From contig CAMAPT010000008.1 of NCBI GenBank assembly GCA_945860225.1, forward strand, positions 61,803 to 125,802: DNA of 64,000 bases. Reading direction: 5' to 3'. A program made the translations under genes and the position numbers. Shown here piece by piece: positions 32,484 through 42,024 of this stretch (positions within the stretch are counted from its first letter, which is position 1; each line of letters opens with the position of its first letter). The notes beneath the pieces were generated by a model, which had not been told where the DNA came from, did no database searches, and worked only from the letters and a program-made list of their open reading frames with translations. The DNA is from Chitinophaga pinensis (GTDB lineage Bacteria; Bacteroidota; Bacteroidia; B-17B0; Aurantibacillaceae).

Positions 32484-35400
32484 ATGTTGACGTTCCTGAA
32501 AAAATTTTTTGGTACCAAATCTGAAAAAGACATTAAATCCATTCAACCCTTAGTTGATCAAACTCTCGAAATTTATACTACCCTAAAGGATTTGTCAAAC
32601 GACGAATTGAGAGAAAAGGTGAGTGGCTTAAAACACAAAATACAAGATGCCATCAAAATTGAACAATCAAAAATAATTGAAATTAAAGATAAAGTAGATC
32701 AAGAAATTGATATGAGTTTAGATTCCAAAGAATCTTTATACAAAGAAATTGACGATCTTGAAAAAACCATTACAAAAAAAATTGAAGAAGTTCTCCATGA
32801 GATTTTACCGGAAGCTTATGCCATTCTAAAAGATACAGCTCGCCGATTCACAGAAAGCGAAGAGATATTAGTAACAGCCAATCATTTTGACCAAGAACTT
32901 GCGAAAAAACAACCAAATGTCGAAATAAAAGGCTCACAAGCTATCTGGAAAAATAAATGGCTAGCTGCGGGGTCTACAGTTGTTTGGAATATGATACACT
33001 ACGATGTTCAATTAATTGGAGGTAGCGTTTTGCATCAAGGAAAAATCTCTGAAATGGCTACCGGAGAAGGTAAAACATTAGTTTCTACATTACCCATATT
33101 TTTAAATGCCTTATCAGGAAGAGGGGTACATGTAGTTACTGTAAATAATTACCTTGCGAAGCGTGATAGTGAGTGGAATGCTCCATTGTTTCAATTTCAC
33201 GGACTGAGTGTAGATTGTATCGATAAACATGAGCCAAACACTGAAAATCGTCGAAAAGCCTACCTAGCTGACATTACCTACGGAACTAACAATGAATTTG
33301 GGTTTGATTACTTGCGAGACAATATGGCTCGTGAAACTTCTGACCTTGTGCAACGAAAACATAATTTCGCCATTGTGGATGAAGTTGACTCCGTTTTAAT
33401 TGATGATGCGCGTACACCTTTAATCATATCAGGACCAACGCCAACGGGAGATAAACACGAATTTCTGGAATTTAAGCCTCGTGTTGAAAAACTATTGGCT
33501 GCCCAAAAAGCCTGCGTTCAAGCTTTCTTAACTGATGCAAAACGTTTATTTGCAGAAGGTAACGAAAAAGATTCGGGAATTGCATTACTTAGAGCTCATC
33601 GTGGGCTACCAAAAAACGGCGCCTTAATTAAATTTTTAAGTGAACCTGGAGTTAAGGCTTTATTACAAAAAACTGAAAATTACTATATGCAAGACCAACA
33701 AAAGGAAATGCATAAAATAGATGTTGAATTATTTTTTGTTATCGACGAGAAACATAACTCTGTGGATATGACAGAAAAAGGGATTGATTTAATAACAGGT
33801 ACTACTGACGATCCTCACTTTTTTGTGATTCCAAATGTTGGAGCCGAAATTGCCGATTTAGAAAAGAAAACCTTTGCCGACCCTAAAGAAAAAATACTAT
33901 TAAAAGAATCTTTGATGCGAGACTTTAGCATCAAAAGTGAACGAATTCACACAGTTAATCAATTACTAAAAGCTTACTCATTATTCGAAATTGACCAAGA
34001 ATACGTTATTGCGGATGGACAAATTAAAATTGTAGATGAGCAAACTGGGCGTATTATGGAAGGTCGCCGATATAGTGATGGATTACACCAGGCCTTGGAA
34101 GCAAAAGAAAATGTAAAAATTGAGGCAGCAACCCAAACCTATGCTACTATCACTTTACAAAACTATTTCCGCATGTATAATAAACTAGCGGGTATGACAG
34201 GTACTGCCGAAACAGAAGCTAATGAGTTTTGGGACATTTATAAATTAGATGTTGTTGTTATACCTACAAACCGCGGAATTGCTAGAAAAGATGAGCAAGA
34301 CTTAGTGTATAAAACCAAACGAGAAAAATACAATGCTGTTATCGACGCAACTGTGAATTTAGTTGCAGAAGGCAGACCGGTATTAATTGGAACAACTACT
34401 GTAGATATCTCTGAATTATTAAGCCGTATGCTAAAATTAAGGGGTATCAAACATAATGTACTAAATGCTAAACTTCATCAAAAAGAAGCTGACATTGTTG
34501 CCGCAGCTGGACAAGCAGGAACAGTGACTATTGCAACCAATATGGCTGGTCGTGGAACAGATATTAAATTGGGTTCTGGCGTAAAAGAAGCTGGAGGATT
34601 GGCAATTATTGGTACAGAACGCCACGAATCTCGTCGTGTAGACAGACAGCTGCGTGGTCGTGCTGGACGCCAAGGAGACCCTGGTAGTTCACAATTCTAT
34701 GTATCATTAGAAGACAATTTAATGCGATTATTTGGCAGCGAGCGTATTGCTAGTTTAATGGATCGTATGGGATTACAAGAAGGTGAAGTTATCCAACACT
34801 CAATGATTTCTAAATCTATTGAACGCGCCCAAAAGAAAGTTGAAGAAAATCATTTTGGCACTCGTAAACGTTTAATTGAATATGATGACGTCATGAATGC
34901 CCAACGCGATGTCGTTTATAAACGTAGACGAAATGCATTAAATGGAGATAGAATTAGCATTGATATTGCTAATATGATTTATGAAGTTGCTGACAGTATT
35001 GTTTCAGAATTTCACGTTTTAAAAGATTTTGAAGGCTTTACATTTGAATGTGTCAAAAATTTTGGTATCGAATCGCCTTTTACTGAAACAGAATTTAAAA
35101 CTGGTAAAGAAGATGAATTAACACAACGCTTATTTGAAGCAAGCGAACAACTTTATAGATTAAAAGCCGCTGAAATTGCAGAAATGACATTTCCTGTGAT
35201 TAGAGATGTTTATACGAATCCGAATAATACATTTGAAAATATTGTCACTCCTTTTACTGATGGTATTCATTCCATTCAGGTAATGGCCAATCTGAAAAAA
35301 TCATTTGAAAGTAAAGGTAGAGAATTGGTAACTGTATTTGAAAAAACAGTTATTTTAGCTATGATTGATGATTCATGGAAAGAACATTTACGAGAAATGG

Positions 35401-35786
35401 ATGACTTAAAACAATCTGTTCAAAACGCATCATTAGAACAAAAAGATCCTTTAGTAGTCTATAAACTTGAATCTTTCAATTTATTCCGTGAAATGATTGC
35501 AAGAACAAGCAAAAACATTATCTCTTTCTTAATGAAAGGTGGTTTACCAATTGAAGAAAATAGAAATCAAAAACCTCAGTTGCAACAAGCTCGTTTCACT
35601 CAACAACAAGTTCAACAAAAACCAACAGAAAAATTAGTTGAAAGCAGAAACGAAGAAGAAACATCAGAACCACAAAAACCTAAACAACAGCCTGTTCGTG
35701 TTGAACAAAAAATAGGGCGCAATGATCTTTGCCCATGTGGTAGTGGAAAAAAATACAAAAGTTGTCATGGCGTAGGCTTAGCGTAA
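32484..35786 (+). CDS. secA: Preprotein translocase ATPase SecA
   Basis: 1100 residues from the ATG at 32484 (MLTFLKKFFGTKSEKDI); an in-frame ATG 84 bp upstream would add a hydrophobic stretch not found in SecA. SecA drives export through SecYEG, including the Sec step of T9SS cargo. Walker A is MATGEGKTLV, Walker B IVDEVDSVLIDDARTPLI, the second motor domain has TNMAGRGTDIKLG and RRVDRQLRGRAGRQGDPG. A Bacteroidota-type insertion of roughly 100 residues lies after the DEVD box (KFLSEPGVKALLQKTENYY). The Gln-rich linker leads to a zinc tail, CPCGSGKKYKSCHG, which binds SecB or phospholipid. Confidence 0.97.
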   Translation: MLTFLKKFFGTKSEKDIKSIQPLVDQTLEIYTTLKDLSNDELREKVSGLKHKIQDAIKIEQSKIIEIKDKVDQEIDMSLDSKESLYKEIDDLEKTITKKIEEVLHEILPEAYAILKDTARRFTESEEILVTANHFDQELAKKQPNVEIKGSQAIWKNKWLAAGSTVVWNMIHYDVQLIGGSVLHQGKISEMATGEGKTLVSTLPIFLNALSGRGVHVVTVNNYLAKRDSEWNAPLFQFHGLSVDCIDKHEPNTENRRKAYLADITYGTNNEFGFDYLRDNMARETSDLVQRKHNFAIVDEVDSVLIDDARTPLIISGPTPTGDKHEFLEFKPRVEKLLAAQKACVQAFLTDAKRLFAEGNEKDSGIALLRAHRGLPKNGALIKFLSEPGVKALLQKTENYYMQDQQKEMHKIDVELFFVIDEKHNSVDMTEKGIDLITGTTDDPHFFVIPNVGAEIADLEKKTFADPKEKILLKESLMRDFSIKSERIHTVNQLLKAYSLFEIDQEYVIADGQIKIVDEQTGRIMEGRRYSDGLHQALEAKENVKIEAATQTYATITLQNYFRMYNKLAGMTGTAETEANEFWDIYKLDVVVIPTNRGIARKDEQDLVYKTKREKYNAVIDATVNLVAEGRPVLIGTTTVDISELLSRMLKLRGIKHNVLNAKLHQKEADIVAAAGQAGTVTIATNMAGRGTDIKLGSGVKEAGGLAIIGTERHESRRVDRQLRGRAGRQGDPGSSQFYVSLEDNLMRLFGSERIASLMDRMGLQEGEVIQHSMISKSIERAQKKVEENHFGTRKRLIEYDDVMNAQRDVVYKRRRNALNGDRISIDIANMIYEVADSIVSEFHVLKDFEGFTFECVKNFGIESPFTETEFKTGKEDELTQRLFEASEQLYRLKAAEIAEMTFPVIRDVYTNPNNTFENIVTPFTDGIHSIQVMANLKKSFESKGRELVTVFEKTVILAMIDDSWKEHLREMDDLKQSVQNASLEQKDPLVVYKLESFNLFREMIARTSKNIISFLMKGGLPIEENRNQKPQLQQARFTQQQVQQKPTEKLVESRNEEETSEPQKPKQQPVRVEQKIGRNDLCPCGSGKKYKSCHGVGLA

Positions 35787-35810
35787 TCATGTAACAACCA
35801 TACTAACCTA

Positions 35811-35841
35811 TAAATAGCTGCCTTAAAAAAGCAGCTATTTA
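35811..35841. terminator. Bidirectional terminator between secA and ispE
   Basis: TAAATAGCTGC (35811-35821) pairs with GCAGCTATTTA (35831-35841); the genes converge on it. T-run is weak. Confidence 0.7.
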
Positions 35842-35846
35842 TATTA

Positions 35847-36680
35847 TTAGACAAATGAATTTTTCATTTTTCCAATCCAATTAGGAAACATTTGTAAATG
35901 CTTAATATCAGGTTCATGATCAAATAAACCAAATACTGCGCTACCACTTCCACTCATAGAAGCATATAACGAACCTAAACGATACAAATCATCCTTAACT
36001 TTTTTTACAGCGGGATAAAGTTTAAATATAGATGTTTCAAAATCATTCACTAAATCAGTTTTCCACGTTGCTATAGGTTGTTTAATAATTTCTAATACAG
36101 ATTGACTCGGCTTTTGAGGTGTAATTAAACTGTAAGCCTCTTTTGTATTACTATGAATATTTGGATATATGACAGCAATATATAAAGAACTTAAATCTAA
36201 AGAGATATCCGTAAAAATATCTCCTTTTTGAAAAGCAAAAACAGGGCTATTTTTTACGAAAAAAGCGCAATCACTACCTAATTTTTTTGAAATATCCAGT
36301 GTTTCGGATTCTGTTAATTCTAAACTAAATTGTTCATTCAATAATTTAATAAAAAAAGCAGCATCCGAACTACCACCTCCTAAACCAGCTCCCATAGGCA
36401 AAGACTTATGTAAATACACCTCAATTTTTGGTAATAATCTAATCTGTTGCATTAGTTTATAAGCCTTATAAAGTAGATTATCATTCGTGTTTCCAGAAAT
36501 AGGAATCCCACTTAAATGTAAAGTAAATTCTTTTCGGGAATACTTCTTTGCTACAACTACTTCAAGAGCATCATTCCATCCAATTGGATAAAAAATTGTT
36601 TCGATATTATGAAACCCGTCCGAACGTTTTTCTGTAACATTTAAACCTAAATTAATTTTAGCATTTGGAAAACATATCAT
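35847..36680 (-). CDS. ispE: 4-diphosphocytidyl-2-C-methyl-D-erythritol kinase
   Basis: 277 residues, a GHMP kinase. It phosphorylates CDP-methylerythritol in the non-mevalonate isoprenoid pathway. Signatures: FPNAKINLGLNVTEKRSDGF at the N-terminus with the catalytic Lys/Asp area, the ATP loop LPMGAGLGGGSSDAAFFI, and SMSGSGSAVFGLF near the C-terminus. It stands alone, divergent from accA with 119 bp between them. Confidence 0.95.
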   Translation of the reverse strand: MICFPNAKINLGLNVTEKRSDGFHNIETIFYPIGWNDALEVVVAKKYSRKEFTLHLSGIPISGNTNDNLLYKAYKLMQQIRLLPKIEVYLHKSLPMGAGLGGGSSDAAFFIKLLNEQFSLELTESETLDISKKLGSDCAFFVKNSPVFAFQKGDIFTDISLDLSSLYIAVIYPNIHSNTKEAYSLITPQKPSQSVLEIIKQPIATWKTDLVNDFETSIFKLYPAVKKVKDDLYRLGSLYASMSGSGSAVFGLFDHEPDIKHLQMFPNWIGKMKNSFV

Positions 36681-36778
36681 AAGACAAATTTATGGTTTTT
36701 TACAGCAATAAATTCTACTTACAATAATTCATATTGATTATCAAACAGTTAAATACTATTTTTTTTTTGTTTTTTTAG

Positions 36779-36786
36779 TATCTTTG
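36779..36786 (+). promoter_or_regulatory. accA promoter -7 box
   Basis: TATCTTTG matches TAnnTTTG 13 bases before the ATG, followed by TCGCC as in other promoters here. The -33 region is a T-run with TTTG too close (9 bases), so it is uncertain. Confidence 0.45.
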
Positions 36787-36799
36787 TCGCCTAATAAAT

Positions 36800-37765
36800 A
36801 TGACTATGATTTACCTTGATTTTGAGAAACCAATTCAGGATTTAGAAGGAGAACTAGAAAAATTAAGAAGCGTTGCTGAAAAAAGCAAGGTGGATATGAG
36901 CAACGCCATTAAAGAGCTAGAAGCTACTATTCATGAAAAACGTGTAGAGATTTTTTCGAATTTAACTGCATGGCAACGAGTTCAAGTTAGCCGTCATCCT
37001 GAAAGACCTTATACCTTAGCCTATATTGACGCTGTTTCGAATAGTTCATTTATTGAATTACATGGAGACAGAACAGTTGGCGATGATAAAGCTATGGTTG
37101 GAGGATTTGGTCAAATTGATGGTCAAACCGTTATGTTTATTGGTCAGCAAAAAGGTATCAATACTAAAATGCGTCAAATACGTCGTTTTGGAATGGCAAA
37201 TCCAGAAGGATATCGTAAAGCATTGCGTTTAATGAAAATGGCCGAAAAATTTAATAAACCAATTGTTACATTCATTGATACACCTGGCGCATATCCCGGC
37301 CTAGAAGCTGAAGAACGTGGCCAAGGCGAAGCCATTGCCCGCAATTTACTTGAAATGACACAACTAAAAGTCCCTGTCATCTGTATTATTATAGGTGAAG
37401 GTGCAAGTGGTGGTGCTTTAGGAATTGGTATTGGAGACAAAGTATTAATGCTGGAAAACACTTGGTATTCTGTTATTTCTCCAGAATCATGCTCTTCAAT
37501 ATTATGGCGTAGTTGGAATTTCAAAGAAACGGCGGCTGAGGCTTTAAAACTAACGGCTGAAGACATGAGTAAAAATGGCCTAATAGATGGTATAATTAAA
37601 GAACCTCTAGGAGGCGTTCATCATGATAAACAGACGATGTTTGATACAGTAAAAGCCGAAATTTTAAAACATCTAGCAGTATTAAAAAATCAAAGTCCAG
37701 AAGAACGAATCAACGCTCGTATCGAAAAATTCAGTTCTATGGGTGTTGTTCACGAGTTAGAATAA
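36800..37765 (+). CDS. accA: Acetyl-CoA carboxylase carboxyltransferase subunit alpha
   Basis: 321 residues. With AccD it moves the carboxyl group from biotin to acetyl-CoA to make malonyl-CoA. Residues 1-60 are the helical coiled lead-in ([18 protein letters not shown]), then the crotonase-like core: [80 protein letters not shown] codons at 36800 and 36806 are both possible. efp follows 53 bp downstream and is probably co-transcribed. Confidence 0.97.
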   Translation: MTMIYLDFEKPIQDLEGELEKLRSVAEKSKVDMSNAIKELEATIHEKRVEIFSNLTAWQRVQVSRHPERPYTLAYIDAVSNSSFIELHGDRTVGDDKAMVGGFGQIDGQTVMFIGQQKGINTKMRQIRRFGMANPEGYRKALRLMKMAEKFNKPIVTFIDTPGAYPGLEAEERGQGEAIARNLLEMTQLKVPVICIIIGEGASGGALGIGIGDKVLMLENTWYSVISPESCSSILWRSWNFKETAAEALKLTAEDMSKNGLIDGIIKEPLGGVHHDKQTMFDTVKAEILKHLAVLKNQSPEERINARIEKFSSMGVVHELE

Positions 37766-37818
37766 ATTAAACATATTACATCATCAATTAACAACAATTA
37801 ATTACAAACAAAATTATT

Positions 37819-38382
37819 ATGGCAGATACAGGCGATATTAACGTAGGGTCAATTATCAGATTCAATAACGAATTAATGCAAATTACAGAGTGGCAACATC
37901 GTACTCCTGGAAATTTACGTGCATTTTATCAAGCTAAAATGCGTAATTTAATCAATGGTAAACAAGTAGAAAACCGCTTTAGAAGTGGAGAAACAGTTGA
38001 TATTGTTCGCGTTGAATTCAAACAAATGCAATATATTTATCAAGAAGGTGATTTTGCAGTTGTAATGGACAAAGAATCATTTGAACAAGTATATGTTCCT
38101 GTAAAATTATTTGGAGACAGTTTCCAATTCTTAAAAGAAGAAATGGAAGTTAAAATAAGTTTCGAAGGAGAAACTGTAATATTAGCAGAAGCTCCTACTT
38201 TCGTTGTTTGTGAAATAACTTACACTGAACCAGGCATTAAAGGTGATACAGCTACTAATACATTAAAACCTGCTACTTTAGACTCTGGAGCATCGGTAAA
38301 CGTTCCTTTGTTCTGTAATGAAGGTGATTTAGTGAAAGTTGATACTCGAACTGCTTCTTATGTAGAACGCGTTAAAAAATAA
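37819..38382 (+). CDS. efp: Elongation factor P
   Basis: 187 residues, three beta-barrel domains. EF-P relieves ribosome stalling at polyproline stretches by reaching into the peptidyl-transferase centre with a loop in domain 1. That loop here reads TPGNLRAF, where E. coli has PGKGQAF: the modified Lys34 position is Asn32 here and Arg34 lies two residues later. The rest is standard (FRSGETVDIVRVEFKQMQYI, GESFEQVYVP-type domain 2, VPLFCNEGDLVKVDTRT in domain 3). No epmA, earP or ymfI-like modifying enzyme gene is seen nearby. A terminator follows. Confidence 0.96.
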   Translation: MADTGDINVGSIIRFNNELMQITEWQHRTPGNLRAFYQAKMRNLINGKQVENRFRSGETVDIVRVEFKQMQYIYQEGDFAVVMDKESFEQVYVPVKLFGDSFQFLKEEMEVKISFEGETVILAEAPTFVVCEITYTEPGIKGDTATNTLKPATLDSGASVNVPLFCNEGDLVKVDTRTASYVERVKK

Positions 38383-38401
38383 ATCATACTTTTTACATAC
38401 A

Positions 38402-38434
38402 AAAAAACCATTTGGAGTTCCAAATGGTTTTTTT
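38402..38434. terminator. Terminator after efp
   Basis: AAACCATTTGG (38405-38415) pairs with CCAAATGGTTT (38420-38430) around AGTT, with T-run after and A-run before. Confidence 0.9.
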
Positions 38435-38486
38435 ATTGTCTTTATCTGCTTGATTAGATCATGTAAAATTTCTGTTATAAAGAACA

Positions 38487-39143
38487 TTACAATTGCATTT
38501 CCGGAATTTCACCTTCTATAAGCAATTTTCCTGCTGTTGCATTTTTTATTTGTTCTACAGAAACTCCCGGAGCTCTTTCTAATAACCTAAATCCACCTTG
38601 CGGCAGTATATCTAAAACCGCCAATTCTGTTACTATTTTTTTAACGCATTTAATTCCAGTTAATGGCAAATCACATTTTGATAATAATTTTGATTCACCA
38701 GCTTTATTAACGTGCTGCATGGCGACAATGATATTTTTTGCAGAGGCAACTAAATCCATAGCACCGCCCATGCCTTTCACCATTTTTCCCGGAATTTTCC
38801 AATTCGCAATATCGCCATTTTCACTCACTTCCATCGCCCCCAATATCGTTAAATGTACTCGTTGTGCTCTAATCATTCCAAAGCTTACCGCAGAGCTAAA
38901 AATAGAAGAACCCGGTAATAAAGTAACCGTTTGTTTTCCTGCATTTATTAAATCGGCATCTTGCTCTCCTTCAAAAGGAAATGGCCCCATACCCAAAATA
39001 CCATTTTCGGACTGTAAAACAACATTAACACCTTCTGGAATATAGTTAGCAACTAATGTTGGTATCCCTATTCCTAAATTTACATACATCCCATCTTTTA
39101 CTTCTTTAGCTATTCTCTTAGCTATACCATTTTTATCTAACAT
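38487..39143 (-). CDS. scoB: 3-oxoacid CoA-transferase subunit B
   Basis: 218 residues. With ScoA it moves CoA between succinyl-CoA and a 3-oxoacid such as acetoacetate. The catalytic Glu lies in VVLQSENGILGMGPFP; MYVNLGIGIPTLVANYIPEG and GGAMDLVASAKNIIVAMQH are typical of the beta subunit. It follows scoA by 25 bp in one unit. It would let the cell use or make ketone-type acids as carbon storage or leucine-degradation products. Confidence 0.95.
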   Translation of the reverse strand: MLDKNGIAKRIAKEVKDGMYVNLGIGIPTLVANYIPEGVNVVLQSENGILGMGPFPFEGEQDADLINAGKQTVTLLPGSSIFSSAVSFGMIRAQRVHLTILGAMEVSENGDIANWKIPGKMVKGMGGAMDLVASAKNIIVAMQHVNKAGESKLLSKCDLPLTGIKCVKKIVTELAVLDILPQGGFRLLERAPGVSVEQIKNATAGKLLIEGEIPEMQL

Positions 39144-39168
39144 AGTATATAAGTGTTTTTTAATATAA

Positions 39169-39882
39169 TTATCCTCTTTTTCTAACCGTTATTTGCTCAA
39201 TTCTTTTTTCATATTGTTCGCCTTTAAAAATGCGATTTACATATATACCAGGTACATGAATGTGATCAGGATTCAAATTACCAACTTCAACCAATTCTTC
39301 GACTTCAGCAATGGTAATTTTACCGGCCATAGCCATTGGTTCATTAAAATTACGGGCCGTTGAACGGAAAATTAAATTCCCAGCTGTGTCACCCTTCCAA
39401 GCCTTAACAATAGAAAAATCAGCTTCAAATGCTTTTTCGATTAAATAATCCTTAGTCTCGCCATTATAAGTAATCGATTTAACTTCCTTACCAATAGCAA
39501 CTTCAGTTCCAACTCCTGCTGGAGTAGGAAAAAATGGAATTCCTAAACCTGCCATCAAACAACGGGTTGCCAAAGTTCCTTGTGGAATTAATTCTACTTC
39601 TAATTCGCCACTTAACATTTGTCGTTCAAATTCAGCATTTTCACCAACATACGAAGAAACCATCTTTTTGATTTGCTTAGTTTGCAACAATAATCCTAAC
39701 CCAAAGTCATCTACTCCAGCATTATTACTTATACAAGTTAATCCTTTTACTCCCTTTTTAACTAAACCCGCAATGCAATTTTCCGGAATACCGCATAAGC
39801 CAAAGCCTCCAACCAATAAGGTCATATTATCCGTTATACCTTCTAAAGCTGCATCAACATTTTTTACTACTTTATTTATCAT
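39169..39882 (-). CDS. scoA: 3-oxoacid CoA-transferase subunit A
   Basis: 237 residues. The alpha subunit carries the CoA-binding [20 protein letters not shown], then [20 protein letters not shown] and [31 protein letters not shown] and [13 protein letters not shown] close the domain. First gene of the scoAB unit; a poly-AT leader without a clear promoter precedes it. Confidence 0.95.
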   Translation of the reverse strand: MINKVVKNVDAALEGITDNMTLLVGGFGLCGIPENCIAGLVKKGVKGLTCISNNAGVDDFGLGLLLQTKQIKKMVSSYVGENAEFERQMLSGELEVELIPQGTLATRCLMAGLGIPFFPTPAGVGTEVAIGKEVKSITYNGETKDYLIEKAFEADFSIVKAWKGDTAGNLIFRSTARNFNEPMAMAGKITIAEVEELVEVGNLNPDHIHVPGIYVNRIFKGEQYEKRIEQITVRKRG

Positions 39883-40035
39883 AATAATTATTTGATTTAT
39901 GTATAATATTCAAACAAGTTTCCTAGTAAAATGAAATCATTTCAATCTCAATTCCTAATTTAAATTGTTTGTTTCAGGAATCGAAAATACGTATTTACTC
40001 TATTATATGGAATAAATAAATGTTTATTTTTGACT

Positions 40036-40998
40036 ATGAGATTTTATCCATCAAAAACTATTGCATGCTTGCTTTTAGGTTTATTTTTTAGTCATAACAT
40101 ATCGTCGCAAGACTTATACGAGACTAATGAAAACGACAGTATTTATATTCCTCCAATTGATAAAAGCTTTCATGCAGGAGTTTATGTAGGAACTTTTTGG
40201 GCTAATCATTATACAGCCTATTTGTATGATGGGTATGGGTTTGATCAAAACGGTCAGCGTAATAGCTTTGAGAATAGCATCTTATATCAACAAATTGTAA
40301 ATGTATATGGGGGCGCTTATGGTGGAAATGATTTGATTGCTCAATTATTAAATGTTGATCATAAAGATTGGTATTTCACCGAAAAGGATATGCCTACAAA
40401 TTTAAGATATTCAACAAGCTATTTAGTAGGCCTGAATACGCGTTACCAGCTACATAAAAAGGCAAGTATTTCATTAAATATCAATGGAACTAAATTATCA
40501 GTAAATGGTAAATTCACCATAAGCTCAACCTCACCCAACACTGGATTTAGTAATCCTTACCAAAATGCGACAAAAATAAACCAATTTACTATTGTTGGGG
40601 CTGAACAACGCCTTAACTTCCAATTTGGCTACCAACGCATATTAGGCAATCACGAAAAACTAAATTTCATGATAGAAGGTGGTATGAATCTTATTTTTTC
40701 AAAAGCACAAAAAAATCAAGCCTTTTTAACTAGCGATTTAAATAATGGGCAAAACAACATTAGTTTTGATTTAATGAGCATTTACAATCAACCACCTTAC
40801 AACTTCTATAGTGCAAAATATTTTATAGGAGTTGGAATTGGCGCTTTTGGAGGCATTGGTTTACACCTTACTATTAATCCGCGCTATGCCATACAACTCG
40901 TTTATAGCCCATCTTACGACAGAATTAGTTTAGGCTACAACCCAAAGTTTTCCTTGCAACACGGAGTAGGTTTACGAATTTACTATAATATAAGCTAA
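40036..40998 (+). CDS. Probable outer-membrane beta-barrel protein, unknown function
   Basis: 320 residues from the ATG at 40036 (a TTG six bases earlier is in frame). A signal peptide ends at HNISSQ. The mature chain is rich in Tyr, Asn and Gly with alternating strands (SISLNINGTKLSVNGKFTI, NFMIEGGMNLIFS, HLTINPRYAIQLVYSPS) and finishes GVGLRIYYNIS, as barrels do. I do not recognise a family. It is a lone gene between scoAB and the convergent coiled-coil gene; the 16 bases between the stops leave no room for a terminator. Confidence 0.7.
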   Translation: MRFYPSKTIACLLLGLFFSHNISSQDLYETNENDSIYIPPIDKSFHAGVYVGTFWANHYTAYLYDGYGFDQNGQRNSFENSILYQQIVNVYGGAYGGNDLIAQLLNVDHKDWYFTEKDMPTNLRYSTSYLVGLNTRYQLHKKASISLNINGTKLSVNGKFTISSTSPNTGFSNPYQNATKINQFTIVGAEQRLNFQFGYQRILGNHEKLNFMIEGGMNLIFSKAQKNQAFLTSDLNNGQNNISFDLMSIYNQPPYNFYSAKYFIGVGIGAFGGIGLHLTINPRYAIQLVYSPSYDRISLGYNPKFSLQHGVGLRIYYNIS

Positions 40999-41014
40999 GA
41001 GAAAATAAGGCTTA

Positions 41015-41935
41015 TTAATCTAAATGCAAAGAAGTATTTCCAATAACTACTCCGTCGCACGAAATTTCAATCATGTAATTACCAGGTACAAATTCATCTT
41101 TACCTTCACAGTAAGTAACACCACTTATCTCAGAATTAGCGTAATTTAAACTTTGTTTACCTGCAAAATAACCACTTGACTTATCAAATGAAAAACGGTA
41201 GTTATCATCATAATTTTTAGCCATTTCTTTACCATCGGGTGTCAAAATTCTCACGTATACTGTTTTTTCTCCCGACTTAGCAATTTTATTTTCTCCCAAT
41301 GAAAATGACACCTTAATTTTTTGTACTCGAGATGCTTTATTAGTTTCACTTTCTTTTTTACCTCCATTTTTAAATTTAACACCTTTCGCCGTAATATTAA
41401 AACAAGATAAAATAGAACCCTTTTGAATAGTAGCTTTTAAGTCATCTTTCTCTTTATTTAGAGATGATGTTTTTCCTTTTTCACTGTCTAATTCTTTCAA
41501 TACATTATCTTTTTGAACTATTAATGTTTTGTTTAAAGTTCCCAAAGAATCAATGGTTCTCACATAGCCTCTCATAATTTGACGCAGAGTTTCTGTCTCT
41601 TTGCGAAGTTTGGCAATAATAGATGCATCTCCTTTATGTTTTTCAGCATCTTTCAATAGTTGTGCTATTTCTTCTTTCTTCGCGTCAATTTCTGCTTGAA
41701 GCGCTTTATCGTTTGTCTCTAAATTCTCATAATCTTTTTGTAACTGCAATAATTCGTCTTGCACATTATCTCTTTCTACAATAATTTGTTCTTTCACGAC
41801 GATTTCATTAGTAGCCTTATTCTTTTCTTGTAAATACATCCAAAAAGTAACACTGTTTGTAATAACTAATAGTGTTATAAAACCCCAAAACAATACTGGT
41901 TTTTTGCGATTTTCGTTTGATGTGTTTTCTTCCAT
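41015..41935 (-). CDS. Membrane-anchored coiled-coil protein of a Bacteroidota family
   Basis: 306 residues. Residues 12-34 are a single membrane helix (VLFWGFITLLVITNSVTFWM), residues 40-165 a long coiled coil with Lys/Glu heptads, and 170-306 a beta-rich periplasmic domain (CFNITAKGVKFKNGG, TVYVRILTPDGKEMAKN, FVPGNYMIEISCDGVVIGNT). This architecture recurs in Bacteroidota, often mislabelled as chromosome partitioning protein because of the coiled coil. Role unknown. It is a single gene on minus. Confidence 0.75.
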   Translation of the reverse strand: MEENTSNENRKKPVLFWGFITLLVITNSVTFWMYLQEKNKATNEIVVKEQIIVERDNVQDELLQLQKDYENLETNDKALQAEIDAKKEEIAQLLKDAEKHKGDASIIAKLRKETETLRQIMRGYVRTIDSLGTLNKTLIVQKDNVLKELDSEKGKTSSLNKEKDDLKATIQKGSILSCFNITAKGVKFKNGGKKESETNKASRVQKIKVSFSLGENKIAKSGEKTVYVRILTPDGKEMAKNYDDNYRFSFDKSSGYFAGKQSLNYANSEISGVTYCEGKDEFVPGNYMIEISCDGVVIGNTSLHLD

Positions 41936-41972
41936 AACTAAAATAATGTTTTTTCAAAATTACTATAAAAAC

Positions 41973-42009
41973 AAAAACCCTTAGCGAAAGTTTTTCACTA
42001 AGGGTTTTT
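41973..42009 (-). terminator. Terminator after the C1 peptidase gene
   Basis: AAAAACCCTTAG (41973-41984) pairs with CTAAGGGTTTTT (41998-42009), just past the stop at 42025 on minus. Confidence 0.85.
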
Positions 42010-42024
42010 AATTAGTTTTAAAGC

